A stretch of DNA of 5,772 nt from the NCBI GenBank assembly GCA_945834545.1, contig CAMAHO010000138.1, positions 1 to 5,772 of the forward strand. Direction: 5' to 3'. Each line of letters starts with the position of its first letter. The first letter of the stretch is position 1. The notes under the pieces are model-generated. The model had not been told where the DNA came from. It saw nothing but the letters and a program-made list of their open reading frames with translations, and did no database searches. The translations under genes and the position numbers were made by a program. Shown in pieces: positions 1-5,772 of the stretch. The stretch is from an uncultured Lachnospiraceae bacterium (GTDB lineage: Bacteria > Bacillota > Clostridia > Lachnospirales > Lachnospiraceae).

Positions 1-321
1 AAGTCACAAATCTTAGTAAAAGATAAGAATACTGTAGTAAGGAGATTCGAAACGGTTCCATATGAGGAAGCCTTGCAACTGTTGAGAATGTATCCACAGG
101 CGGTATTGCTGGATGTCCGAACGCAGGCAGAGTATGAGAAGGATGGACTTCCTGGTGCACGACATGTTCCTTTGCTTAGCATTTTAGAGCATCCTGAGAA
201 AATGGAGGCTTATTTAGACATTCCTATTATTTTGTACTGTGACCAGGGAGAGAGAAGTAAAATTGCTGCAGAGTGTCTGCTGCAATCGGGCTACCAACAG
301 GTTTTTGTGTTGTTACGCTAG
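1..321 (+). CDS. Rhodanese-like domain protein, 5' end outside the window
   Basis: This is the C-terminal part of a rhodanese-like sulfurtransferase, a family that carries a persulfide on an active-site cysteine and passes sulfane sulfur to acceptors. The frame is open from base 1 and encodes 106 visible residues. They show the family landmarks in order: an EEA..LL helix, the LLDVRTQAEYEKDGLPGA signature, and the active-site loop C-D-Q-G-E-R-S with the cysteine at codon 238-240. The first in-frame start codons (TTG at 73, ATG at 88) fall inside the conserved fold, after the usual first strand and helix, so the real start should lie upstream of base 1. The protein stops at VFVLLR, just before the glycine-rich GG(x)xxW end usual for this domain, so it has a slightly clipped C-terminus. 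The physiological acceptor is unknown. A promoter begins 30 bp after the stop, so the gene probably belongs to an upstream transcript. Confidence 0.85.
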   Translation, partial: KSQILVKDKNTVVRRFETVPYEEALQLLRMYPQAVLLDVRTQAEYEKDGLPGARHVPLLSILEHPEKMEAYLDIPIILYCDQGERSKIAAECLLQSGYQQVFVLLR

Positions 322-350
322 TTCCTGAAAGATACACAGCAAAAAGGGCA

Positions 351-379
351 TTGTTTGGAGGAAGAAATCGTGGTATAAT
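351..379 (+). promoter_or_regulatory. Predicted sigma-A-type promoter for asnS
   Basis: A TTGTTT -35 box (351-356) and a perfect TATAAT -10 box (374-379) are separated by exactly 17 bp, the optimal spacing for the housekeeping sigma factor. Transcription would start near 385-387. This places a leader of about 190 nt ahead of the asnS start codon and puts the whole tandem-repeat array into the RNA. It is the only strong promoter pair I found on the + strand in the intergenic regions of the window. Confidence 0.75.
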
Positions 380-410
380 CGTGTGTAGCCTTTTTGAGAG
401 AGGGCTTGTA

Positions 411-564
411 TGAGGCTGTGAGAGAGTAATACTCGCATCAGTATTATATGAGAATGCGAGAGAATAATACTCGCACCAGTGTTATATGAAGCTGTGAGAG
501 ATTAACATTCACGCCAATGATCTATGAGATTGTGTGAGAAAGTAACATTCACATTAATGTTTTT
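411..564 (+). repeat. Four tandem imperfect 38-40 bp repeats in the asnS leader
   Basis: The copies are 411-448, 449-486, 487-524 and 525-564. The first three are each exactly 38 bp; the last carries a 2 bp insertion. Copies 1 and 2 match at 32 of 38 positions, and copies 1 and 3 at 27 of 38. Each copy starts TGA(g/a) and carries a purine run followed by a potential hairpin. Stem A pairs TGYGAG with YTCRCR (for example 455-460 with 470-475). Stem B pairs AAYAYT with ARTRTT (for example 428-433 with 440-445). Stem B has one mismatched pair in copy 3, and both stems use some G-U wobbles. The arms of A and B interleave and share two bases. The array lies wholly inside the predicted transcript, and the last stem B ends 3 nt before the asnS Shine-Dalgarno. 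There are no spacers, so it is not a CRISPR array. A cis-acting RNA element or protein-binding array is possible; the function is unproven. Confidence 0.9.
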
Positions 565-570
565 AGGAGA
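565..570 (+). promoter_or_regulatory. Ribosome binding site that fixes the asnS start
   Basis: AGGAGA lies 7 nt before the ATG at 578 and is the only good Shine-Dalgarno in the leader next to a start in this frame. It selects 578 over the in-frame ATG at 524, which has no Shine-Dalgarno and lies inside the repeat array. The site begins 3 nt after the 3' arm of the last repeat hairpin, so folding there could affect ribosome access. Confidence 0.85.
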
Positions 571-577
571 GAGAAAG

Positions 578-1978
578 ATGAGTAAGAAAACAACAGATGT
601 TCGTACCTTACAGAAAAGTTATGCTGAATTCGCTGAAAAAGAGGTGACGGTATCCGGATGGGTCAGAAACATCAGAGATTCCAAGAGCTTTGGTTTCCTG
701 GTGCTGACGGATGGTACCTTTTTTCAGCCAATTCAGGTTGTATTTACCCAGGAGAAAGTAGCAAATTTTGAAGAAGTCAGACATCTCAATGTAGGTGCCG
801 CAGTTTATGTCACCGGTATCGTGACCCTGACGCCGGAGGCAAAGCAGCCCTTTGAGATTCATGCTACGGAAGTGGAAGTGGAAGGCATGTCCACACCGGA
901 TTATCCTATCCAGCCCAAGAGACATACCATGGAGTATCTGCGTACCCAGACCCATTTAAGAGCTCGTACCAATACCTTTCAGGCAGTCTTTAGGGTTCGT
1001 TCCCTTTGCGCGTATGCCATTCATAAGTTTTTCCAGGAGAGAAATTTTGTGTATGTGCACACACCTTTGATTACAGGAAGTGACTGTGAGGGTGCAGGCG
1101 AGATGTTCCAGGTAACGACCATGGATTTAAACAATGTGCCCAAGAAGGAAGACGGGACCATTGATTTTTCCAAGGATTTCTTTGGTAAGGCTACAAATCT
1201 GACAGTTTCCGGTCAGCTGAACGGTGAGACCTATGCACAGGCCTTCAAGAATATTTACACCTTTGGCCCGACCTTTAGAGCAGAAAATTCCAATACCACC
1301 CGCCATGCAGCAGAGTTTTGGATGATTGAGCCGGAGATTTCTTTTGCGGATCTGGAAGACGATATGATGCTGGCTGAGGATATGCTGAAGTACATTATCA
1401 ACTATGTGCTTGAGAATGCACCGGAGGAGATGGAATTCTTCAATCAGTTTGTAGATAAGGGACTGTTGGAGAGACTGCATCATGTGGCAACCTCTGATTT
1501 TGGAAGAATCACCTACACAGATGCAGTAAAGGAATTAGAGAAACACAACGATGAATTTGACTATAAGGTTAGCTGGGGCTGCGACTTGCAGACGGAGCAT
1601 GAGAGATATTTGACAGAGAAGATTTTTGGCCGTCCGGTATTCGTGACCGATTATCCAAAGGAGATTAAGGCCTTCTATATGAAGCTGAATGAGGATAAGA
1701 AGACCGTTGCCGCTATGGATTGCCTGGTACCTGGCATCGGAGAGATCATTGGCGGTTCTCAGAGAGAGGATGACTACGACACCTTAGTGCAGAGAATGCA
1801 GGAATGTGGGTTAAAGGAGGAGGATTACGGGTTTTACCTGGACCTTCGCAAGTATGGCTCCTCCCGTCACGCAGGCTTTGGCTTAGGCTTTGAGAGATGC
1901 GTTATGTATCTCACCGGTATGGGTAACATCCGCGACGTGATTCCATTCCCCAGAACCGTAGGGAACTGCGAATTATAA
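578..1978 (+). CDS. asnS: Asparaginyl-tRNA synthetase (asparagine--tRNA ligase)
   Basis: This cytoplasmic class IIb aminoacyl-tRNA synthetase charges tRNA(Asn) with asparagine using ATP. The protein is 466 residues, the normal bacterial length. Residues about 20-105 form the OB-fold anticodon-binding domain (VTVSGWVRNIRDSKSFGF...). Residues about 125-466 form the catalytic core. Motif 1 is followed by HTPLITGSDCEGAGEMF (161-177). Motif 2 is FRAENSNTTRHAAEFWMIEPE (233-253, with R234 as the ATP-binding arginine), in the form diagnostic for AsnRS rather than AspRS. Motif 3 is GFGLGFER (433-440, with R440). The ATG at 578 is chosen because of the AGGAGA site and because MSKKTTD fits the usual N-terminus; starting at 524 would add 18 atypical residues encoded by the repeats. 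The gene has its own promoter and an unusual repeat-built leader, and asparagine synthetase follows it on the same strand. No truncation or missing key residue is seen. Confidence 0.98.
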   Translation: MSKKTTDVRTLQKSYAEFAEKEVTVSGWVRNIRDSKSFGFLVLTDGTFFQPIQVVFTQEKVANFEEVRHLNVGAAVYVTGIVTLTPEAKQPFEIHATEVEVEGMSTPDYPIQPKRHTMEYLRTQTHLRARTNTFQAVFRVRSLCAYAIHKFFQERNFVYVHTPLITGSDCEGAGEMFQVTTMDLNNVPKKEDGTIDFSKDFFGKATNLTVSGQLNGETYAQAFKNIYTFGPTFRAENSNTTRHAAEFWMIEPEISFADLEDDMMLAEDMLKYIINYVLENAPEEMEFFNQFVDKGLLERLHHVATSDFGRITYTDAVKELEKHNDEFDYKVSWGCDLQTEHERYLTEKIFGRPVFVTDYPKEIKAFYMKLNEDKKTVAAMDCLVPGIGEIIGGSQREDDYDTLVQRMQECGLKEEDYGFYLDLRKYGSSRHAGFGLGFERCVMYLTGMGNIRDVIPFPRTVGNCEL

Positions 1979-1989
1979 TGGTAAAATTG

Positions 1990-2090
1990 GGGGACATTGG
2001 GGACAGGTCCATTTGACCCCCTGCAAGAAGAAGCATTAAAACAGAAAAATAACGTGTAGGGGGTCAAATGGACCTGTCCCCAATGTCCCC
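1990..2090. repeat. Large inverted repeat, REP/BIME-like or MITE-like, between asnS and asnA
   Basis: The arms 1990-2022 and 2058-2090 are perfect 33 bp reverse complements. Three more inner pairs (2023-2025 with 2055-2057, one a G-U) leave a loop of about 29 nt rich in A. Each arm carries GGGGACA twice with a 9 bp period (1990 and 1999 in the left arm) and ends in a GACCCCC block, so each arm can also fold on itself (GGGG with CCCC, then a mismatch, then more pairs). The GGGGACAGGTCC / TTGACCCC style resembles short palindromic repeats found near IS200-like REP-associated (RAYT) transposases; that comparison is from memory. No transposase gene and no clear target duplication are seen here. 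In RNA it would make a very stable hairpin between the two genes. The right flank (TCTTTCCTC) is a poor U-tract, so it is not a textbook intrinsic terminator. Confidence 0.92.
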
Positions 2091-2120
2091 TCTTTCCTCA
2101 CAAAAAAGGAGAATTACATA

Positions 2121-3131
2121 ATGAGTAAGATTATGGTTCCTGAAGGGTATGTTTCCGCCCTGAATTTAAAGGAAACGCAGATAGCCATCAAAAAAGTAAA
2201 GGATTTCTTTCAGTCCCAGCTGACTGCACAGCTCAATTTACGCCGTGTCACAGCTCCGCTGTTTGTGGAGCCGGAATCCGGATTAAACGATAACCTGAAT
2301 GGAGTGGAGAGACCGGTGTCCTTTGGCATTAAGGAGCAGGGGGATGCTGCCGTAGAGGTAGTGCATTCTCTGGCAAAGTGGAAGAGAATGGCGCTGGGCA
2401 GATACGGCTTCCGCGTTGGAGAAGGCCTGTACACAGATATGAACGCTATCAGAAGGGATGAGGATACAGACAATATTCACTCCATCTATGTAGACCAGTG
2501 GGATTGGGAGAAGATCATCACCAAGGAAGAGCGGAATGAAACAACCTTAAAATCTGTGGTAAAATCCGTATATGAGGCCCTTCGTGTGACAGAAAAATAT
2601 GTGGCAAACAATTATGATTATGTGGAGTGCATTCTTCCGGAAGAAATCAAGTTTATAACCACTCAGGAGCTGGAGGACAGATGGCCGGAATTAGATGCAC
2701 ATCAGAGAGAATATGAGGCTGCCAAGGAATATGGAGCAATCTTTTTGATGAAAATCGGGGATCTCTTAAAGAGTGGCAAAAAGCACGATGGCCGAGCTCC
2801 GGATTATGATGACTGGCAGTTAAATGGGGATATTATCGTTTATTATCCGGTAAATGATATCTCACTGGAGCTTTCCTCTATGGGAATCCGTGTGGACGAG
2901 GACTCTCTTCGTTCTCAGTTGGAAAAAGCAGGATGCCCCGAGAGAGCAGGGCTTCCGTTCCAGAAGGCTGTCTTAGAAAAGCAACTTCCCTACACAATCG
3001 GAGGAGGTATCGGACAGAGCCGTATTTGTATGTTCTTCTTAAGAAAATGTCATATCGGAGAGGTGCAGTGTTCCATATGGCCTAAAAAGGATGTGGAATT
3101 TGCGGCCTCCAAGGGAATTACGATTTTATAA
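2121..3131 (+). CDS. asnA: Aspartate--ammonia ligase (asparagine synthetase A)
   Basis: This cytoplasmic enzyme makes asparagine from aspartate, ammonia and ATP through an aspartyl-AMP intermediate, without glutamine. The protein is 336 residues, close to the E. coli enzyme (330). Family signatures run through the whole length: PESGLNDNLNGVERPV (51-66), GLYTDMNAIRRDED (102-115), YVDQWDWEK (123-131), DGRAPDYDDW (223-232), LELSSMGIRVD (249-259), TIGGGIGQSR (292-301) and HIGEVQCSIWP (311-321). AsnA has a fold related to the catalytic core of class IIb synthetases such as AsnRS. The start is set by AAGGAGA at 2106-2112, 8 nt before the ATG. The gene follows asnS by 142 bp with no clear promoter between, so it is probably reached by read-through past the inverted repeat, or by an unseen promoter. 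Product supply fits AsnS directly. No defect is seen. Confidence 0.97.
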   Translation: MSKIMVPEGYVSALNLKETQIAIKKVKDFFQSQLTAQLNLRRVTAPLFVEPESGLNDNLNGVERPVSFGIKEQGDAAVEVVHSLAKWKRMALGRYGFRVGEGLYTDMNAIRRDEDTDNIHSIYVDQWDWEKIITKEERNETTLKSVVKSVYEALRVTEKYVANNYDYVECILPEEIKFITTQELEDRWPELDAHQREYEAAKEYGAIFLMKIGDLLKSGKKHDGRAPDYDDWQLNGDIIVYYPVNDISLELSSMGIRVDEDSLRSQLEKAGCPERAGLPFQKAVLEKQLPYTIGGGIGQSRICMFFLRKCHIGEVQCSIWPKKDVEFAASKGITIL

Positions 3132-3212
3132 ATAAGAATACTCCCGGTTTGGATTTGTGGTGAACATACCATTTCGAATTGGGACTGTGAATATGCTTCA
3201 TGGAGAAAATGG

Positions 3213-5552
3213 ATGGAGACAAAAGAAAAAACTTCGTTATTTCATAAGCTGACTTTGGTTTACTTAGGAATAGAGATAGGTGTGTTTCTTTTTGTCCTTC
3301 TGTCCATTTTTTTGTTTCCGGGAAGAGAACAGAGTGTGGGCTGGATGAAGCCCTATGAGGGAGAATGGTATCGGGTCTATGAGGATGGCACCAGGGTAAA
3401 GGAGGAGCTTCCTGTAGGAAAGGATGTGAAAAAGGGTGACATCCTGATGGCAGAGACGATTCTTCCGGATGAGATTGAGGAGGGAACTATCTTTGCGGTG
3501 TATGCCGGCAGGGATACCTTTATTACCATCGATGGGGTAGAGCGGGGAAAGTTTACCAACGACGCTAACCCCTTTCCGGGAGCCAATATCAAGACCACCT
3601 TATTGCAGGTTAGATTATTTAGGGAGGACGCCGGCAAGACTCTTCGGGTCACGAAGTACGAGACAGAGGGCTACATCTCCGGCCTGAATCGCATCTTCTA
3701 TGGGGATTCTCTGGGAATCTACAAGTACTTTGAACACCGTTTTGGACTGCAGTTTTATTTTGCATCCTTTCTATGCATGCTGGCTTTGACGGTTACTCTT
3801 GCCAGCTTTTTCCTAATTGGAAAGTATCGGGAGTGGAGACAGTTTTTTGCCCTGGGTCTGGGCTTTGCTATGGTGTCCTTCTGGATAGCAATAGATGGCA
3901 TGATGCCGGAGCTGTTATTTGGCCTTTGCTACATTGATGGTCTCTGGGGATATCTGACAGCTATGCTGATGCTGTTTCCCTTTGTCTATTTCATAAATAC
4001 CCAGCAAAAGCAGCGGTATGAGAAAGGAAGTATGGCGGTTTCCGTCTTGATGCTGCTTACCTTCTTTGTCTGTACCTTCTTACACTTTACCGAGCGAATG
4101 GATTTTGAGGAAACCCAGCTGCCAATGAATGCAGTCCTAGGCATAGTGCTCCTGTATGTGTTGGCTACCATGCTCCTGGACCTTTTTAAAGGGTACTCCA
4201 AGGAGTATAAATATGTTGCAATAGGTATTCTGGGAATGGCAGTCTCAGGTGTCCTGGAAATGGTGCTGTTAAATTCCTTTAACGGAGTAGTGGATGGCAT
4301 TATCCTGCTAAGCGGCATATACTTTATGCTCTTTTGCTTTGTGGCACAGGTTTACAAACAAATATCCGATAATCAGAAGAAAACTCTGGAGGCGATTCGG
4401 GCAAACGAAATGAAATCAGAATTTCTGGCAAATATGAGTCACGAGATTCGTACTCCCATCAATGCCGTGCTAGGGATGAATCAGCTGATTTTAAGAGATA
4501 GTCAGGATCCCCAGATACAGGAGTATGCAGCCAATATCAAGAGTGCAGGGGAAACTCTGTTGGGAATCATCAACGATATCCTGGATATCTCAAAGATTGA
4601 AGCCGGCAGGATGGAGCTGATGGAAGAAAGCTATGCACTGGATGAGCTGATTACAGATATCGTTACCATGATGGATATCAAAGCTCAGGATAAAGGACTT
4701 AAGCTAAAGGTCCAGGTGGATCCGAAGCTTCCGTCACACTTGTACGGAGACTGCACAAAGCTTCGTCAGATTGTAATTAACCTGTTGAATAATGCTGTAA
4801 AATATACTAGAAAAGGGGCGGTAGCCCTGCTCGTAAGCGGCGTCTGCCAGGAAAATCAGGTCGCATTAAAGCTGCAGGTTCGGGATACCGGAATCGGTAT
4901 CAAGGAGGAGGACTTAGGACAGCTGTTCCAGAAGTTCAGCCGTCTGGAGCTGGGGAAGAACAGAAGTATAGAGGGAACCGGCCTGGGACTGGCCATTACA
5001 CAGAGTATGGTGGAGTTTATGGGTGGTACCATTGAGGTAAAAAGCAAGTACGGGGAAGGCTCTACCTTTACAGTTTACCTGAAACAGATTGTGGAAGCAG
5101 GGGATCAGGTAGGAGAGAGAGACTGGCATAAGCAGATACATAAAGCTGTGGAGCAAAACCAAACGGACAAATTCACAGCCCCCAATGCCAAGGTATTAGT
5201 GATTGATGATAATAAGCTGAACCTGGCGGTTATAAAGGGGTTACTAAGGAAAACCGGTATGAAAATCGTCCTGGGAAGCAGTGGATATGATATGTTGGAT
5301 AAGGTGCAGCAGGAGCATTTCGACATCATCTTCCTGGATCATATGATGCCGGAGATGGATGGAATACAGACACTTAAGCACTTTCAGAATTTGCCTGACA
5401 ACAAGTGTATAGGCACGCCTGTGATTGCACTGACTGCCAACGCCATCAAGGGAGCCAGAGAGGAGTATCTGGAGGCGGGCTTTCAGGACTATCTGTCTAA
5501 GCCCATTGAAATGGAACTGCTGGTTCAGACCTTGCGTAAGTATTTGAAGTAA
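3213..5552 (+). CDS. Hybrid sensor histidine kinase with extracellular sensor, 7TM-like region and C-terminal receiver
   Basis: This 779-residue membrane signal kinase has one N-terminal membrane segment (about 13-36), an outside region of about 140 residues (about 37-177), then about seven more hydrophobic segments (near 178-203, 208-228, 244-262, 273-292, 303-325, 333-353 and 358-381). The layout recalls 7TMR-DISM sensors (extracellular domain, then 7TM), but I cannot name the outside domain or its ligand. A short helix (about 383-405) leads straight into HisKA with no HAMP or PAS. The phosphoacceptor is H410 in FLANMSHEIRTPIN. The ATPase domain has N-box N523 and N527, G1 DTGIG (D558) and G2 GTGLGL (588-593). 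The receiver (about 659-779) has D665/D666, phosphoacceptor D709, T741 and K763, so both modules look active. It ends at the receiver, with no HPt domain and no DNA-binding output. The start at 3213 has GGAGA at 3202-3206. The 81 bp gap after asnA shows no convincing promoter. Confidence 0.93.
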   Translation: METKEKTSLFHKLTLVYLGIEIGVFLFVLLSIFLFPGREQSVGWMKPYEGEWYRVYEDGTRVKEELPVGKDVKKGDILMAETILPDEIEEGTIFAVYAGRDTFITIDGVERGKFTNDANPFPGANIKTTLLQVRLFREDAGKTLRVTKYETEGYISGLNRIFYGDSLGIYKYFEHRFGLQFYFASFLCMLALTVTLASFFLIGKYREWRQFFALGLGFAMVSFWIAIDGMMPELLFGLCYIDGLWGYLTAMLMLFPFVYFINTQQKQRYEKGSMAVSVLMLLTFFVCTFLHFTERMDFEETQLPMNAVLGIVLLYVLATMLLDLFKGYSKEYKYVAIGILGMAVSGVLEMVLLNSFNGVVDGIILLSGIYFMLFCFVAQVYKQISDNQKKTLEAIRANEMKSEFLANMSHEIRTPINAVLGMNQLILRDSQDPQIQEYAANIKSAGETLLGIINDILDISKIEAGRMELMEESYALDELITDIVTMMDIKAQDKGLKLKVQVDPKLPSHLYGDCTKLRQIVINLLNNAVKYTRKGAVALLVSGVCQENQVALKLQVRDTGIGIKEEDLGQLFQKFSRLELGKNRSIEGTGLGLAITQSMVEFMGGTIEVKSKYGEGSTFTVYLKQIVEAGDQVGERDWHKQIHKAVEQNQTDKFTAPNAKVLVIDDNKLNLAVIKGLLRKTGMKIVLGSSGYDMLDKVQQEHFDIIFLDHMMPEMDGIQTLKHFQNLPDNKCIGTPVIALTANAIKGAREEYLEAGFQDYLSKPIEMELLVQTLRKYLK

Positions 5553-5631
5553 CCCAGGAATCGGATTTTGAGAAGAGAAACCAATGGCCGGTAGAAGGGA
5601 TTGTCAAGGGGAGACGCTATAAGGGGAGAGC

Positions 5632-5772
5632 ATGGAAACGATTAAAAAAGAAATCATGAAATTCTTTGTGGGAAAAGAAGAGGTGGTAGATAAGGTATTA
5701 ATTTGTCTTTTGGCAGGAGGGCATATTCTGCTGGAGGACGTGCCAGGCGTGGGGAAAACCACAATGGCTAAG
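5632..5772 (+). CDS. MoxR-family AAA+ ATPase, N-terminal fragment cut by the window end
   Basis: The first 47 codons of an AAA+ ATPase run to the last base of the window. Visible are METIKKEIMKFFVGKEEVVDKV, a helix with the VGKEEVV element usual at the MoxR N-terminus, then GGHILLEDVPGVGKTTMAK, which contains the Walker A loop (G-V-G-K-T). The H(I/V)LLE(D/G)VPG(V/L)GKT form is characteristic of MoxR-type ATPases, thought to act as chaperone-like remodelers and commonly encoded next to DUF58 and transglutaminase-like membrane proteins; those partners would lie beyond the window. A purine-rich AAGGGGAG site (5621-5628) sits 3-5 nt before the ATG, which is rather close. The gene starts 79 bp after the histidine kinase stop, with no clear terminator or promoter between, so co-transcription is possible. 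Walker B and the sensor motifs are not visible because the gene is incomplete here. Confidence 0.88.
   Translation, partial: METIKKEIMKFFVGKEEVVDKVLICLLAGGHILLEDVPGVGKTTMAK

Noticed and set aside
63..86. New start at ATG 63 after the GGAGA at 41-45
   Set aside because: That frame stops after a few codons (TGA at 84-86), and the spacing is far too long; the rhodanese frame is the real one.
411..564. CRISPR array
   Set aside because: The units are directly adjacent with no unique spacers, and they diverge more than CRISPR repeats do.
524..577. Longer asnS starting at the in-frame ATG at 524
   Set aside because: It has no Shine-Dalgarno, lies in the last leader repeat, and would add 18 residues not expected at the AsnRS N-terminus; 578 has AGGAGA at good spacing.
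608..955. Open frame on the minus strand within asnS, and similar antisense frames at 1127-1483, 1867-2067, 2210-2473, 3377-3652, 3986-4318 and 4856-5329
   Set aside because: They lie opposite well-identified genes, show no recognisable domains, and are explained by the coding bias of the + strand.
1990..2100. Intrinsic terminator for asnS
   Set aside because: The hairpin is far longer than usual and is followed by TCTTTCCTC rather than a run of U; on the other strand the tail is only moderately T-rich. It may slow or stop polymerase, but I do not call it a terminator.
3149..3183. Promoter for the histidine kinase from TTGGAT (3149) or TTGTGG (3155)
   Set aside because: No -10-like hexamer lies at 16-18 bp from either (TTTCGA and ATTGGG at the expected places).
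5601..5623. Promoter for the MoxR gene from TTGTCA (5601) and TATAAG (5618)
   Set aside because: The spacer is only 11 bp, far from the 16-18 bp needed; no other pair with correct spacing was found in the 79 bp gap.

Overview
The window reads like a chromosomal segment of a Clostridia-class Firmicute, most likely a Lachnospiraceae-type gut anaerobe. This rests on purine-rich Shine-Dalgarno sites, moderate GC, protein sequences in the style of that group, and a MoxR start typical of it. The assignment is by impression, not by search. All recognisable genes lie on the + strand, and both end genes are cut by the window edges.

Layout: (1) bases 1-321 are the 3' part of a single-domain rhodanese-like sulfurtransferase. 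(2) Bases 322-577 are a regulatory gap. It holds a good sigma-A-type promoter (TTGTTT, 17 bp, TATAAT) and a leader of about 190 nt built mostly from four tandem imperfect 38-40 bp repeats, the last ending at the Shine-Dalgarno of asnS. (3) Bases 578-1978 are asnS (asparaginyl-tRNA synthetase). (4) Bases 1979-2120 hold a large inverted repeat with perfect 33 bp arms. (5) Bases 2121-3131 are asnA (ammonia-dependent asparagine synthetase). (6) Bases 3213-5552 encode a large hybrid membrane histidine kinase with a C-terminal receiver. (7) Bases 5632-5772 are the first 47 codons of a MoxR-type AAA+ ATPase.

The biological core is the asparagine pair: AsnA makes asparagine from aspartate and ammonia, and AsnS loads it onto tRNA(Asn). 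The two are on the same strand and have no visible promoter between them, but a hairpin-forming repeat separates them. The hybrid kinase and the MoxR gene follow with short gaps and no clear terminators; nothing in the sequence ties them functionally to asparagine.

The most unusual signal is the asnS leader. Each repeat copy can form two overlapping, interleaved stems, and base changes between copies are compensatory in both. No T-box signature is visible, although T-boxes are a common control of asnS and asnA in Firmicutes. The leader may be a repeat-built RNA regulator, or the array may be a dispersed repeat family that happens to sit here; the sequence alone does not decide.
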